Source of the DNA: Rickettsiales bacterium
Lineage (GTDB): Bacteria; Pseudomonadota; Alphaproteobacteria; Rickettsiales; UBA998
Assembly: GCA_028279475.1 (NCBI GenBank)
Contig: JANQNR010000004.1
Location: forward strand, 186,001-250,000
DNA length: 64,000 nt
Direction: 5' to 3'
The notes beneath the pieces are model-generated. The model had not been told where the DNA came from. It saw only the letters and a list, made by a program, of their open reading frames with translations, and searched no databases. Position 1 is the stretch's first letter. Every line of letters begins with the position of its first letter. A program made the translations under genes and the position numbers. Below are positions 17,485-26,591 of this stretch, in pieces.

Positions 17485-18909
17485 CTAAAACAGCTGCTGC
17501 TGAGCGCCCAGTGCGGCGCTGGCTGGCGTTGTTGCTTTTCGCTTTTTGGGAGCACTACAACGTGCCACGGTGGCTTCGCCATCCTGAAAATGCAGTTGCA
17601 CCGGTGCATCCTTTAATCCACTTGCGGAACTGACCACCGCTCCCTTGCTATCGGTGACATAGGAAAATCCACGCTGCAACACTGCCTGATGGTTCAATGC
17701 TTCCAGCATCCGTGCTACTGCTTGCAACCGTTCCTCTTCCTGGATAAAGCGTGTATGCCATGCCCGGTGCAGTCGCTGCACCAACCCGTCTAGCCGCTCG
17801 TCATGTTGAGCAGTTTTCTCCATCAGCGCTCCGGCGCGTAGCCGTTCACTTACCATCGCCACCCGCTCTTGTGCACGCTGCATACGAGCGCGCATCGCCC
17901 CGCCCAGACGCTCGCCCCATTCATCAACGCGCTGCATCCGGACTTCCAGCATGGTCTCCGGGCTGAGCAACCCACGCCCCAGCGCCTCGACCTGCTGACG
18001 CAACTGCTCGATCCGGCGTAACGCCGCACGATCCAGCCGCCCACCATGGTCGCTAAGCGTATAGCGCAGATCAGCCAGCACCGGCGCGGCCATCTCCGCC
18101 GCCGCCGTCGGGGTGGGCGCACGTTGATCGGCGGCATAGTCAATCAGCGTGGTATCCGTCTCATGCCCCACCGCAGAAATCAGCGGAATAGACGATGCAG
18201 CCGCGGCGCGCACCACGATCTCTTCATTAAAGCACCATAAATCCTCGATGGAACCACCACCACGCGCGACAATCACGACGTCCGGACGCGGGATGGCTCC
18301 ACCTTCCTCCAGCCGGTTAAATCCTTCTATTGCCGCCGCAATCTGCGCCTCAGCGCCCTTCCCCTGCACTGCCACCGGCCAGACCAGTACGCGCATCGGG
18401 AAGCGATCCTCAATACGGTGGAGAATATCACGAATCACCGACCCAGTAGGCGACGTTACCACCCCGATCACCCGTGGCAGATAGGGAAGCAACTGTTTGC
18501 GTGCCGGGTCAAACAGCCCTTCCGCTGCCAGTTCCCGCTTACGCTTCTCCAGCAGCGCCATCAACGCCCCCTCGCCCGCCGGTTCCATCTGCTCGATCAC
18601 GATCTGGTAGTTAGAGCGACCGGGAAAGGTGGAGATGCGCCCGGTACAGATGACTTCCAGCCCGTCCTGCGGCTGCATCGCCAGACGTCCGGCCACGCCT
18701 TTCCAGCACACGCCGTTAAGCACTGCCTTGTCATCCTTTAAATCCATGTAGAGGTGCCCGGAGGCGGCGCGCTTGAACCCGGAAATCTCTCCACGTACCC
18801 GCACGCGGCCAAACGCTCCCTCCATGGTGCGCTTGATCGCGCCGGAGAGTTCGGACACGCTGTATTCCGGCTGGTTATGTGCGAGTGGCGATGATTCTTC
18901 TGTTGTCAT
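17485..18909 (-). CDS. xseA: Exodeoxyribonuclease VII large subunit
   Basis: 474 residues. The order is normal: N-terminal OB fold (YSVSELSGAIKRTMEGAFG, VRGEISGFK), catalytic region with GVVTSPTGSVIRDIL, ARGGGSIEDLWCFNEE and SAVGHETDTTLIDYAADQRAPTPTAAAE, then a helical coiled coil that binds XseB. The enzyme degrades single-stranded DNA in both directions. The small subunit XseB is not adjacent. A low-complexity basic tail (KKRKATTPAS) closes the protein. Divergent from purD, with 52 bases between. Confidence 0.96.
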   Translation of the reverse strand: MTTEESSPLAHNQPEYSVSELSGAIKRTMEGAFGRVRVRGEISGFKRAASGHLYMDLKDDKAVLNGVCWKGVAGRLAMQPQDGLEVICTGRISTFPGRSNYQIVIEQMEPAGEGALMALLEKRKRELAAEGLFDPARKQLLPYLPRVIGVVTSPTGSVIRDILHRIEDRFPMRVLVWPVAVQGKGAEAQIAAAIEGFNRLEEGGAIPRPDVVIVARGGGSIEDLWCFNEEIVVRAAAASSIPLISAVGHETDTTLIDYAADQRAPTPTAAAEMAAPVLADLRYTLSDHGGRLDRAALRRIEQLRQQVEALGRGLLSPETMLEVRMQRVDEWGERLGGAMRARMQRAQERVAMVSERLRAGALMEKTAQHDERLDGLVQRLHRAWHTRFIQEEERLQAVARMLEALNHQAVLQRGFSYVTDSKGAVVSSASGLKDAPVQLHFQDGEATVARCSAPKKRKATTPASAALGAQQQLF

Positions 18910-18961
18910 GGTATAAGACGTTGACTAAAAACATGAGCACCTAACTAACCAGAGAATCACG

Positions 18962-20239
18962 ATGACGACAAGTACTCCCCTGAACATTTTGGTGATTGGC
19001 GGCGGCGGACGCGAACATGCGATTGTGAAAGCGCTGAAACGCTCACCCCGATGCGCGGCGCTGTATTGCAGTCCCGGCAATGGCGGCATTCAGGACGACG
19101 CCACCTGCCTTACACTGGATACACCGGACGCGATCGCCAATTTCTGTATCAATGAGGGGATTGATCTGGTGGTGATCGGCCCCGAACAGCCGCTGGTGGA
19201 GGGCTTAAGCGATTTCCTGCGCGCCAAACATATCACCGTGTTCGGTTGCTCACAGGCCGCCGCGCAGTTGGAAGCCTCCAAAACCTTTACCAAGATGATC
19301 TGTGATGAGGCGGCCATTAACACCGCCTGGTACGGCTCCTTTACCGACGCGGCACAGGCGCAAGCCTATCTGAAGGATCACCCACTGCCGGTGGTACTCA
19401 AAGCCGACGGGTTGGCCGCCGGGAAAGGCGTGATTATCTGTCAGACCCATGAAGAGGCATCTACGACGCTGGAGGAAATGTTCGCCGGAAAATTCGGCGA
19501 GGCCAGCCGCACCGTGGTCATTGAGGAATTTCTGGAAGGTGAAGAGCTCAGCTTCTTTGCTCTCTGCGATGGCGACAAGGCGTTCTCGTTCGGCTCGGCG
19601 CAGGATCACAAAGCCGCCTATGACGGTGATACAGGCCCCAATACCGGCGGGATGGGGACATACTCCCCGGCTCCGGTCATGACCGACGCACTGGAAACGC
19701 GCATCATGGACGACATCGTGACACCGGCGCTGCAAGCGATGAAAGCGCGCGGCACACCATATCAGGGCATTCTGTTTGTCGGGCTGATGGTGAAAGATGG
19801 CACCCCGCGCCTGATCGAGTTCAATGTGCGCCTCGGCGATCCGGAAACGCAGGTGATTCTTACCCGGCTGGAAAGCGACCTGGCAGCCTTGCTCTATGAT
19901 GCAGCGCAGGGCGCATTGCCCGATACGCCCTTACAGTTTAGTCAGCAGGCGGCGCTGTGCGTGGTAATGGCCGCTAACGGCTATCCGGGTGCGTATCAGA
20001 AAGGCAGCGTGATTGGCGGGATTGATGCGTTACAACAGGCGGATGATCTGGCCATTTACCATGCTGGTACGAAGCAGGAAGACGGGCGTTTGCTGGCGCA
20101 TGGCGGGCGGGTGCTGGGCGTCACCGCACTGGGTGCTACCGTACGCGAGGCACAGCAACGTGCTTATGAAGCGGTGGATGCTATCGACTGGCCGGACGGC
20201 TTCTGCCGCCGCGACATTGGCTGGCGCGCGGTGGGGTGA
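18962..20239 (+). CDS. purD: Phosphoribosylamine--glycine ligase
   Basis: 425 residues, normal length. PurD is the ATP-grasp enzyme of purine synthesis step 2. It shows the N-terminal ILVIGGGGREHAIVKAL, VVIGPEQPLVEGL, the ADGLAAGKGV glycine-rich loop, and the ATP-grasp metal site FNVRLGDPETQ. Start is the ATG after a weak AGAG. It stands alone on the plus strand, as is common for purD in alphaproteobacteria. Confidence 0.97.
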   Translation: MTTSTPLNILVIGGGGREHAIVKALKRSPRCAALYCSPGNGGIQDDATCLTLDTPDAIANFCINEGIDLVVIGPEQPLVEGLSDFLRAKHITVFGCSQAAAQLEASKTFTKMICDEAAINTAWYGSFTDAAQAQAYLKDHPLPVVLKADGLAAGKGVIICQTHEEASTTLEEMFAGKFGEASRTVVIEEFLEGEELSFFALCDGDKAFSFGSAQDHKAAYDGDTGPNTGGMGTYSPAPVMTDALETRIMDDIVTPALQAMKARGTPYQGILFVGLMVKDGTPRLIEFNVRLGDPETQVILTRLESDLAALLYDAAQGALPDTPLQFSQQAALCVVMAANGYPGAYQKGSVIGGIDALQQADDLAIYHAGTKQEDGRLLAHGGRVLGVTALGATVREAQQRAYEAVDAIDWPDGFCRRDIGWRAVG

Positions 20240-20292
20240 GCCATTTTTTATTGTTACTTCGGACTTGCCAAGTGATACATACAACACAGGAT

Positions 20293-20348
20293 TGTCATGC
20301 CGTCGCATGACGGCATCCAGCCAGACCCCGGCATTCGCCGGGGTGACA
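20293..20348. repeat. Palindromic repeat with two tandem hairpins
   Basis: ATGCCGTC-GCAT-GACGGCAT (20297-20316) and CCCCGGC-ATTC-GCCGGGG (20326-20343) form two perfect hairpins, enclosed by TGTCA (20293-20297) and TGACA (20344-20348). It is the same repeat class as those at 14051 and 24089 and lies between the ends of purD and a convergent unknown gene, where it could act as a bidirectional terminator. Confidence 0.75.
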
Positions 20349-20377
20349 CACTCTGGATTACATTGCTTGCAGACGTA

Positions 20378-20767
20378 TCAACGCCCTCGTTTAGGACTTT
20401 TCCCGGCAGCCAGATCAAAACTGGCAACCCATGATTTTGCCTCGTCGGTATCTGCCTTGACGTTTTCGCAAGGCGCAGGAGTATTGATAATCGCTTGCTG
20501 TTCCTCGCGCTGACGCACTAGCGCCATATCCTTTTTTGCGATTTCTAACTCCGCATAGTCATTAGCTTTACGATACTCCGTACCATCCCACCCATTTTGA
20601 CGCATGGATTCAAGTATAGTTTTCTCTGTAGCTCCAGGCTCTACTTTGCTCTCTTGCACTCCATTATCTTTCGTGTGATAGACATACCACTGTCTTTCTG
20701 CTGCTTCCTGCCTTCTTTGCAAGATTAACGCTTCCCGGTCATCTATTGAATTCTCATCATTACTCAT
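20378..20767 (-). CDS. Unknown small soluble protein
   Basis: 129 residues, highly charged, no signal peptide and no membrane segment. A good ribosome site (GGAGGT, seven bases before the ATG) supports it as a real gene. Sequence features are a helical acidic N-terminus, a central QWYVYHTKDNG...ILESMRQNGWDGTEY region that could be a small folded domain, and a basic C-terminus (KSPKRGR). I do not recognise a family. It lies between purD and thyX, read in the opposite direction to both. Confidence 0.75.
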   Translation of the reverse strand: MSNDENSIDDREALILQRRQEAAERQWYVYHTKDNGVQESKVEPGATEKTILESMRQNGWDGTEYRKANDYAELEIAKKDMALVRQREEQQAIINTPAPCENVKADTDEAKSWVASFDLAAGKSPKRGR

Positions 20768-20883
20768 CCTGCACCTCCATTTAATTAACAGTTAGCATCA
20801 CATTGTTAACCTAATATTACAGAGCTATTTTTTTTGCCTTTTAATGCAGGTGTTGTATGGTGCTACCAGATAAGGAACCATCT

Positions 20884-21819
20884 ATGACACTTGCACAACA
20901 TATTCTCGATGACATTGAAGACACCCGCGCGCAGCAAACCGCAACCCGCCGCGCGATTGCACCGGCGCTGGAAGAAAAGCTCTATACCCCCATCCCGGTA
21001 CTGGATCACGGCTTTGTCCGGGTAGTGGATTATATGGGCACGGACAGCGCCATCGTCCAGGCGGCGCGCGTCTCCTATGGTAAGGGTACCAAGAAGATGC
21101 GCGAAGATGAAGGGCTGATCCGCTATCTGCTGCGCCATCGCCACACGACTCCGTTTGAAATGTGCGAGATCAAGTTCCATATCAAGCTGCCGATCTTCGT
21201 CGCACGCCAGTGGATTCGCCACCGTACCGCTAATGTAAATGAATATTCCGGGCGCTATTCGGTAATGGATCGCGAGTTTTATGTACCCAGACAAGAGCAT
21301 TTGGCGGCGCAATCCACCTCAAACCGGCAAGGGCGTGGTAACACGTTACAGGGGCTGGAAGCCGAACGAGCGCTGGAGATTCTGAGCGGTGATGCCAAAC
21401 GCGCCTATGAGCATTATGAAGAGCTCCTCAACGGCAACGAAGAAGGTGATGTGTTTGATGAAGAAAAGCAAGGGCTGGCGAGAGAGCTGGCGCGGATGAA
21501 CCTTCCGGTGAATTTCTATACTCAGTGGTATTGGAAGATTGATCTGCATAATTTGATGCATTTCCTCGCATTACGCGCCGATGCTCACGCCCAGTATGAA
21601 ATTCGCGCTTACGCCGATGTGATGATTGATCTGCTCAAGGATTGGGTGCCGCTGACCTACAAAGCGTTTATGGACTATCGCATGGGCGCCGCCGAACTGT
21701 CAGCACAGGGGCTCGACATTATCCGCCGGCGACTGAACGGAGAAGATATAACACAGGAAAATTCTGGCCTGTCCCCGCGCGAATGGCGTGAATTGGAAGG
21801 ATTGCTGGAGGCAGGCTAA
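20884..21819 (+). CDS. thyX: Flavin-dependent thymidylate synthase
   Basis: 311 residues. ThyX methylates dUMP to dTMP using methylene-THF, FAD and NADPH. The signature [15 protein letters not shown] (RHRx7S) is intact, together with [12 protein letters not shown] and the C-terminal [10 protein letters not shown]. The start chosen is the second in-frame ATG, seven bases after AAGGA; the upstream ATG at 20857 has no ribosome site. No thyA or dfrA is nearby. Followed by fur on the same strand. Confidence 0.96.
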   Translation: MTLAQHILDDIEDTRAQQTATRRAIAPALEEKLYTPIPVLDHGFVRVVDYMGTDSAIVQAARVSYGKGTKKMREDEGLIRYLLRHRHTTPFEMCEIKFHIKLPIFVARQWIRHRTANVNEYSGRYSVMDREFYVPRQEHLAAQSTSNRQGRGNTLQGLEAERALEILSGDAKRAYEHYEELLNGNEEGDVFDEEKQGLARELARMNLPVNFYTQWYWKIDLHNLMHFLALRADAHAQYEIRAYADVMIDLLKDWVPLTYKAFMDYRMGAAELSAQGLDIIRRRLNGEDITQENSGLSPREWRELEGLLEAG

Positions 21820-21902
21820 CTACTCTAATGGTGTCGGGTTGATCCGCTTGCACTTTTCCCTGCTCCGTGGCATAGTCTTGCCATCGTATTAGAGGGGGCA
21901 CC

Positions 21903-22313
21903 ATGCCGGATACATTGGAAAAGCGCTGTCGGGAGCTAGGGTTAAAAATGACCGGTCAACGCCGTGTTATTGCCCGTGCACTTTCCGAATCGAAAGATCA
22001 TCCGGATGTTGAAACCCTCTATCAGCGTGCGGTGGCGATTGACGACAATATCAGCATCGCTACCGTCTATCGCACAGTCAAGCTACTGGAAGAAGCCGGT
22101 GCCATTGAACGCCATGATTTCGGTGATGGGAAAGCACGCTATGAAGAAGCTTCTGATGAGCATCATGACCATTTGATTGATGTGCGAACCGGGAAAATTA
22201 TTGAATTCACCAATGAAGAGATTGAACGGCTCCAGGAAGTCGTAGCGCGTGAGCTGGGCTATAAGCTGGTTGATCATCGGCTAGAATTGTACGGCGTGCC
22301 CTTAGAAAAGTAA
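21903..22313 (+). CDS. fur: Fur-family metal-responsive repressor
   Basis: 136 residues. Winged-helix DNA-binding domain (GLKMTGQRRVIARAL, ISIATVYRTVKLLEEAG) then the dimerisation domain with the metal-site HHDHLI. The CxxC that binds structural zinc in E. coli Fur is replaced by DVRTG, as in many alphaproteobacterial Fur/Mur proteins, so the co-regulator could be iron or manganese. A GGGGG-type purine-rich site precedes the ATG. It is followed by dnaB. Confidence 0.92.
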   Translation: MPDTLEKRCRELGLKMTGQRRVIARALSESKDHPDVETLYQRAVAIDDNISIATVYRTVKLLEEAGAIERHDFGDGKARYEEASDEHHDHLIDVRTGKIIEFTNEEIERLQEVVARELGYKLVDHRLELYGVPLEK

Positions 22314-22351
22314 TCATCACCCATTTATACCATTGCAGTGATCGACGTCCG

Positions 22352-22367
22352 ATGCCTATAAAGGCAT
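22352..22367 (+). promoter_or_regulatory. Hairpin covering the dnaB ribosome binding site
   Basis: ATGCCT-ATAA-AGGCAT forms a six-pair perfect hairpin that ends at the base before the dnaB ATG and buries its AAAGG ribosome site. It could dampen or regulate dnaB translation. Confidence 0.4.
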
Positions 22368-23915
22368 ATGTCCATTGCTGATCTCGCAGAAGAAGAACTC
22401 GCCGACGTTTTCTCTTCCACCTCCAACGAGGAAGGGGAAGTGGAGCAGGCCTTGCGCCAGGCACCACATAATCTGGAAGCGGAGCAGGCATTGCTGGGAG
22501 CGATTCTGGTCAATAACGCCGCGCTGCATCATCTGGATGACCGACTGCTGCCGGAGCATTTCTATGAGCCGCTGCACCAACGCATCTACGGCGCTATTCA
22601 GCATTTTCATGACCGGGGGAACATCGCTAACCCGATTACCCTAAAACATTACTTCAACACGAATACGGACGGCGCTGACGATGTCATTGCAGAGGACTAC
22701 CTAAGCCGCTTGGCTGTTGCCGCCGCCACTGTCATTGATGTGCGGGAATATTCCGGCATTCTGTATGATTTGTTTCTGAAGCGCCAGATTATTGGCGTGG
22801 GTGAGACGATGGTCAATGAGGCCTATAAGCGTGAGATTGGTTCCACGGCGATGCGGCAACTGGAAGCCGCCGAGCAGGAATTGTTCAATCTTGCTGAGCA
22901 TGGCAATGTCGGAAAACATTTTCAGGCATTCAAGGTGTTTGGTGGTGCAGCGGTCAGCATGGCCGAACAGGCTTTCAAGCGCAAAGGGGAAGTGGTCGGC
23001 GTGGCCACTGGTCTGAAAGATATGGATCGCCTGCTGGGAGGACTACAGAATTCCGACCTGCTGATTCTCGCCGGACGCCCATCGATGGGAAAAACCGCAC
23101 TAGCCACGACCATTGCCTATAAAGCCGCCATCGCCTTTACTGAAGAAGCCGAAGCATTGGCCGAACAGGAAGATGCTCCACCGGAAAAGAAAGCCCTGAA
23201 ATCTGTTGGGTTCTTCTCCCTGGAAATGTCGGCGGAACAACTGGCGACGCGGATTCTCTCTGCACGCGCTAATATCAATTCCGCGGCTATTATGCGCGGC
23301 GATCTGACCAATGACGAATTTTCCGGCCTGATACAGGCCAATGAAGAACTCTCTTCCCTACCCTTCTTCGTCGATGACACCCCGGCGCTTTCCATTGCCG
23401 CGCTGCGCACACGGGCACGGCGCTTAAAGCGGATGCATAATCTGGGGCTGGTGATTGTCGATTATCTGCAACTGGTGACTCCTGCCAGCCGCAATGCACA
23501 GGGCAACCGGGTGCAGGAAGTCTCCGAGATTACACAAGGATTAAAGGCGCTAGCCAAGGAACTGAATGTGCCGGTTATTGCCCTTTCCCAGTTATCACGT
23601 GCCGTAGAGTCCCGCGAGGACAAGCGCCCGCAACTCTCTGATCTTCGGGAATCGGGTAGTATTGAGCAAGATGCTGATGTGGTGATGTTCGTCTACCGTG
23701 AGGAATATTACCTGTCGCGTACCAAGCCAGATGAAAGCTCGCCGAAATTTGATGCCTGGCAAGAGGCGATGGAACGCGCCTATGGCAAGGCGGATGCCAT
23801 CGTTGCCAAGCAGCGTCATGGTCCTATCGGCACCGTGACCCTGCAATTCTTCGGCGATCAGACCCGCTTTGACGACTTAACCGATGACGCGCATTTGCCG
23901 CAACGGTTTGAGTAG
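22368..23915 (+). CDS. dnaB: Replicative DNA helicase
   Basis: 515 residues. DnaB is the hexameric 5'-3' helicase of the replication fork. An acidic N-terminal extension of about 35 residues precedes the N-terminal domain (PHNLEAEQALLGAIL). The RecA-type motor has Walker A GRPSMGKTALA (about 235), the FFSLEMSAEQL motif, Walker B LVIVDYLQLV and the DLRESGSIEQDAD block. The segment after Walker A carries an acidic insert (EEAEALAEQEDAPPEKKA) typical of alphaproteobacterial DnaB. Confidence 0.97.
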   Translation: MSIADLAEEELADVFSSTSNEEGEVEQALRQAPHNLEAEQALLGAILVNNAALHHLDDRLLPEHFYEPLHQRIYGAIQHFHDRGNIANPITLKHYFNTNTDGADDVIAEDYLSRLAVAAATVIDVREYSGILYDLFLKRQIIGVGETMVNEAYKREIGSTAMRQLEAAEQELFNLAEHGNVGKHFQAFKVFGGAAVSMAEQAFKRKGEVVGVATGLKDMDRLLGGLQNSDLLILAGRPSMGKTALATTIAYKAAIAFTEEAEALAEQEDAPPEKKALKSVGFFSLEMSAEQLATRILSARANINSAAIMRGDLTNDEFSGLIQANEELSSLPFFVDDTPALSIAALRTRARRLKRMHNLGLVIVDYLQLVTPASRNAQGNRVQEVSEITQGLKALAKELNVPVIALSQLSRAVESREDKRPQLSDLRESGSIEQDADVVMFVYREEYYLSRTKPDESSPKFDAWQEAMERAYGKADAIVAKQRHGPIGTVTLQFFGDQTRFDDLTDDAHLPQRFE

Positions 23916-23917
23916 TG

Positions 23918-24082
23918 ATGAAATATTATACTATCTGTGCCGTTATACTTAGCACCCTGCTCCTCTCCGGCTGTGATAAGAAGATCGAGGAGCTAACCCG
24001 CAACTGGTGCAACGACCGTGAGGGCTGTCATTACATCAAGCAGCGGCAATGTATCTGCAATGGTGAGCGGATTATACATTAA
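23918..24082 (+). CDS. 54-residue cysteine-rich lipoprotein, unknown
   Basis: Starts two bases after the dnaB stop. It has a short basic N-terminus, a hydrophobic core and a clear lipobox (LLLSGC) with Cys19 as the lipid-attachment residue. The mature part holds four more cysteines at about 31, 37, 45 and 47, in a pattern C-x5-C-x7-C-x-C suggestive of disulfides or metal binding. No family is recognised. It was found by reading the gap after dnaB directly. The lipobox and tight spacing make it likely to be genuine. Confidence 0.65.
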   Translation: MKYYTICAVILSTLLLSGCDKKIEELTRNWCNDREGCHYIKQRQCICNGERIIH

Positions 24083-24088
24083 AGCCGT

Positions 24089-24190
24089 CACTCCGGCGCA
24101 GGCCGGAGTCTGGTCGCACCAGATACCGGCCTTCGCCGGTATGACGTATTGCGGAAGGATGGATTCCAGGTCAAGCCCGGAATGACAAAG
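24089..24190. repeat. Cluster of three tandem hairpins plus a half-copy of the palindromic repeat
   Basis: Three consecutive perfect stems share their borders: ACTCCGGC/GCCGGAGT (24090-24109), TCTGGT/ACCAGA (24109-24123) and ATACCGGC/GCCGGTAT (24123-24142). A further partial unit (GGATTCC ... GGAATGACA) follows to about 24187. This is the most elaborate copy of the dispersed repeat in the window, in the gap between dnaB/lipoprotein and mdh. Confidence 0.75.
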
Positions 24191-24259
24191 TTTGAATAGC
24201 TGCAAAGTGGTTTTTTAACCAAATCTCAAACATTGCCCGCTATGGTTGCTCCCAAATGA

Positions 24260-25297
<1,038 letters not shown>

Positions 25298-25349
25298 CCA
25301 GCCACGGTTATCATTGCATTCCCGTTTGTCCTCGCTTACATAAGGCGGA

Positions 25350-26591
25350 ATGGGTTTAATCGTTCAAAAATTTGGCGGCACGTCGGTTGGCAGTACCGAA
25401 CGTATCTGCAACGTGTCCGAGCATGTGGCGCGGGAAGTTGCTGCCGGGCATCAGGTGATTGTTGTGGTGTCTGCCATGGCCGGAATCACCGATAAGCTGG
25501 TCGGCTATGTCCGTGATGTATCAACGCTGGATGACGTGGAAGCCTATGCCGATCATGACATGGTGGTTTCTGCCGGGGAGCAGGTGACAGCGGGGTTACT
25601 AGCACTTCGGCTACGTTCCATGGGTATTCCGGCACGCTCCTGGACGGGGTGGCAGGTACCGATCCATACCAGCGGTGATTATGGTAAAGCCCGCATCGAA
25701 TCCATTGAATCAGAAGCCATTCGTGCCAGCCTGAACAATGGCCGCGTTGCCGTGGTAACCGGATTTCAAGGCATCACCGGTGATCAGCGTGTCAGCACAT
25801 TGGGGCGTGGTGGTTCGGATACCTCCGCTGTGGCCATTGCTGCTGCCTTCGGTGCGGATCGTTGCGATATCTATACCGATGTCGATGGCGTCTACACTAC
25901 CGATCCGCGTATTGTAAAATCAGCGCGTAAGCTGGATGCCGTCAGCTATGAGGAAATGCTGGAACTGGCCTCTGCCGGTGCCAAGGTGTTGCAAACCCGC
26001 TCCGTGGAAATGGCAATGAACCATCATGTCACGCTCCAGGTACGCAACAGTTTCTCCGATGAAGAGGGAACGATTTTAATCAAGGAAGAGGATAGGATGG
26101 AAAAACACCGAGTGACAGGGTTGGCTTACAGCCGGGACGAAGCACGTATTACCTTGTCGAATGTACAGGATAAACCAGGCATTTCTGCTGCCATTTTCGG
26201 ACCTTTGGCGGAAGCGAATATCAATGTTGATATGATTGTCCAGAACGTCACGCCGGACGGTAAGACTACGGATGTCACCTTTACCGTACCGCATGGCGAT
26301 CTGGAGCGTGCAGTCAAGGCATTGCAAGACCAGCAACCGGCCATAGGGTTTGACGCATTGGATCAGGACGGCAATGTCGCTAAAGTTTCCGCCGTCGGGG
26401 TGGGGATGCGTTCCCACGCTGGCGTGGCACAAGAGATGTTTAAAACGCTGGCCGATAAAGGCATCAACATCATGGTGATTACCACCTCAGAGATTAAAAT
26501 CAGTGTCCTGATTGAAGAATCCTATATTGAACTGGCTCTCCGCGCTCTTCATGAGGCGTATGGGCTGGATGCGGTAGTGGAGCGCGGATAA
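25350..26591 (+). CDS. lysC: Aspartate kinase
   Basis: 413 residues. Catalyses phosphorylation of aspartate, the first step to lysine, threonine and methionine. The N-terminal VQKFGGTSVGSTERI, the GRGGSDTSAVAIAAAFGAD block and DVDGVYTTDPRIV are present; two C-terminal ACT domains (about 265-413) indicate feedback regulation by lysine and/or threonine. The stop is immediately next to the stop of topA on the other strand, with no bases between. lysA lies at 52.3 kb. Confidence 0.97.
   Translation: MGLIVQKFGGTSVGSTERICNVSEHVAREVAAGHQVIVVVSAMAGITDKLVGYVRDVSTLDDVEAYADHDMVVSAGEQVTAGLLALRLRSMGIPARSWTGWQVPIHTSGDYGKARIESIESEAIRASLNNGRVAVVTGFQGITGDQRVSTLGRGGSDTSAVAIAAAFGADRCDIYTDVDGVYTTDPRIVKSARKLDAVSYEEMLELASAGAKVLQTRSVEMAMNHHVTLQVRNSFSDEEGTILIKEEDRMEKHRVTGLAYSRDEARITLSNVQDKPGISAAIFGPLAEANINVDMIVQNVTPDGKTTDVTFTVPHGDLERAVKALQDQQPAIGFDALDQDGNVAKVSAVGVGMRSHAGVAQEMFKTLADKGINIMVITTSEIKISVLIEESYIELALRALHEAYGLDAVVERG

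Noticed and set aside
24089-24142. Possible CRISPR array
   Set aside because: Hairpins abut without spacers and differ in sequence; no regular direct repeats were seen anywhere in the window.
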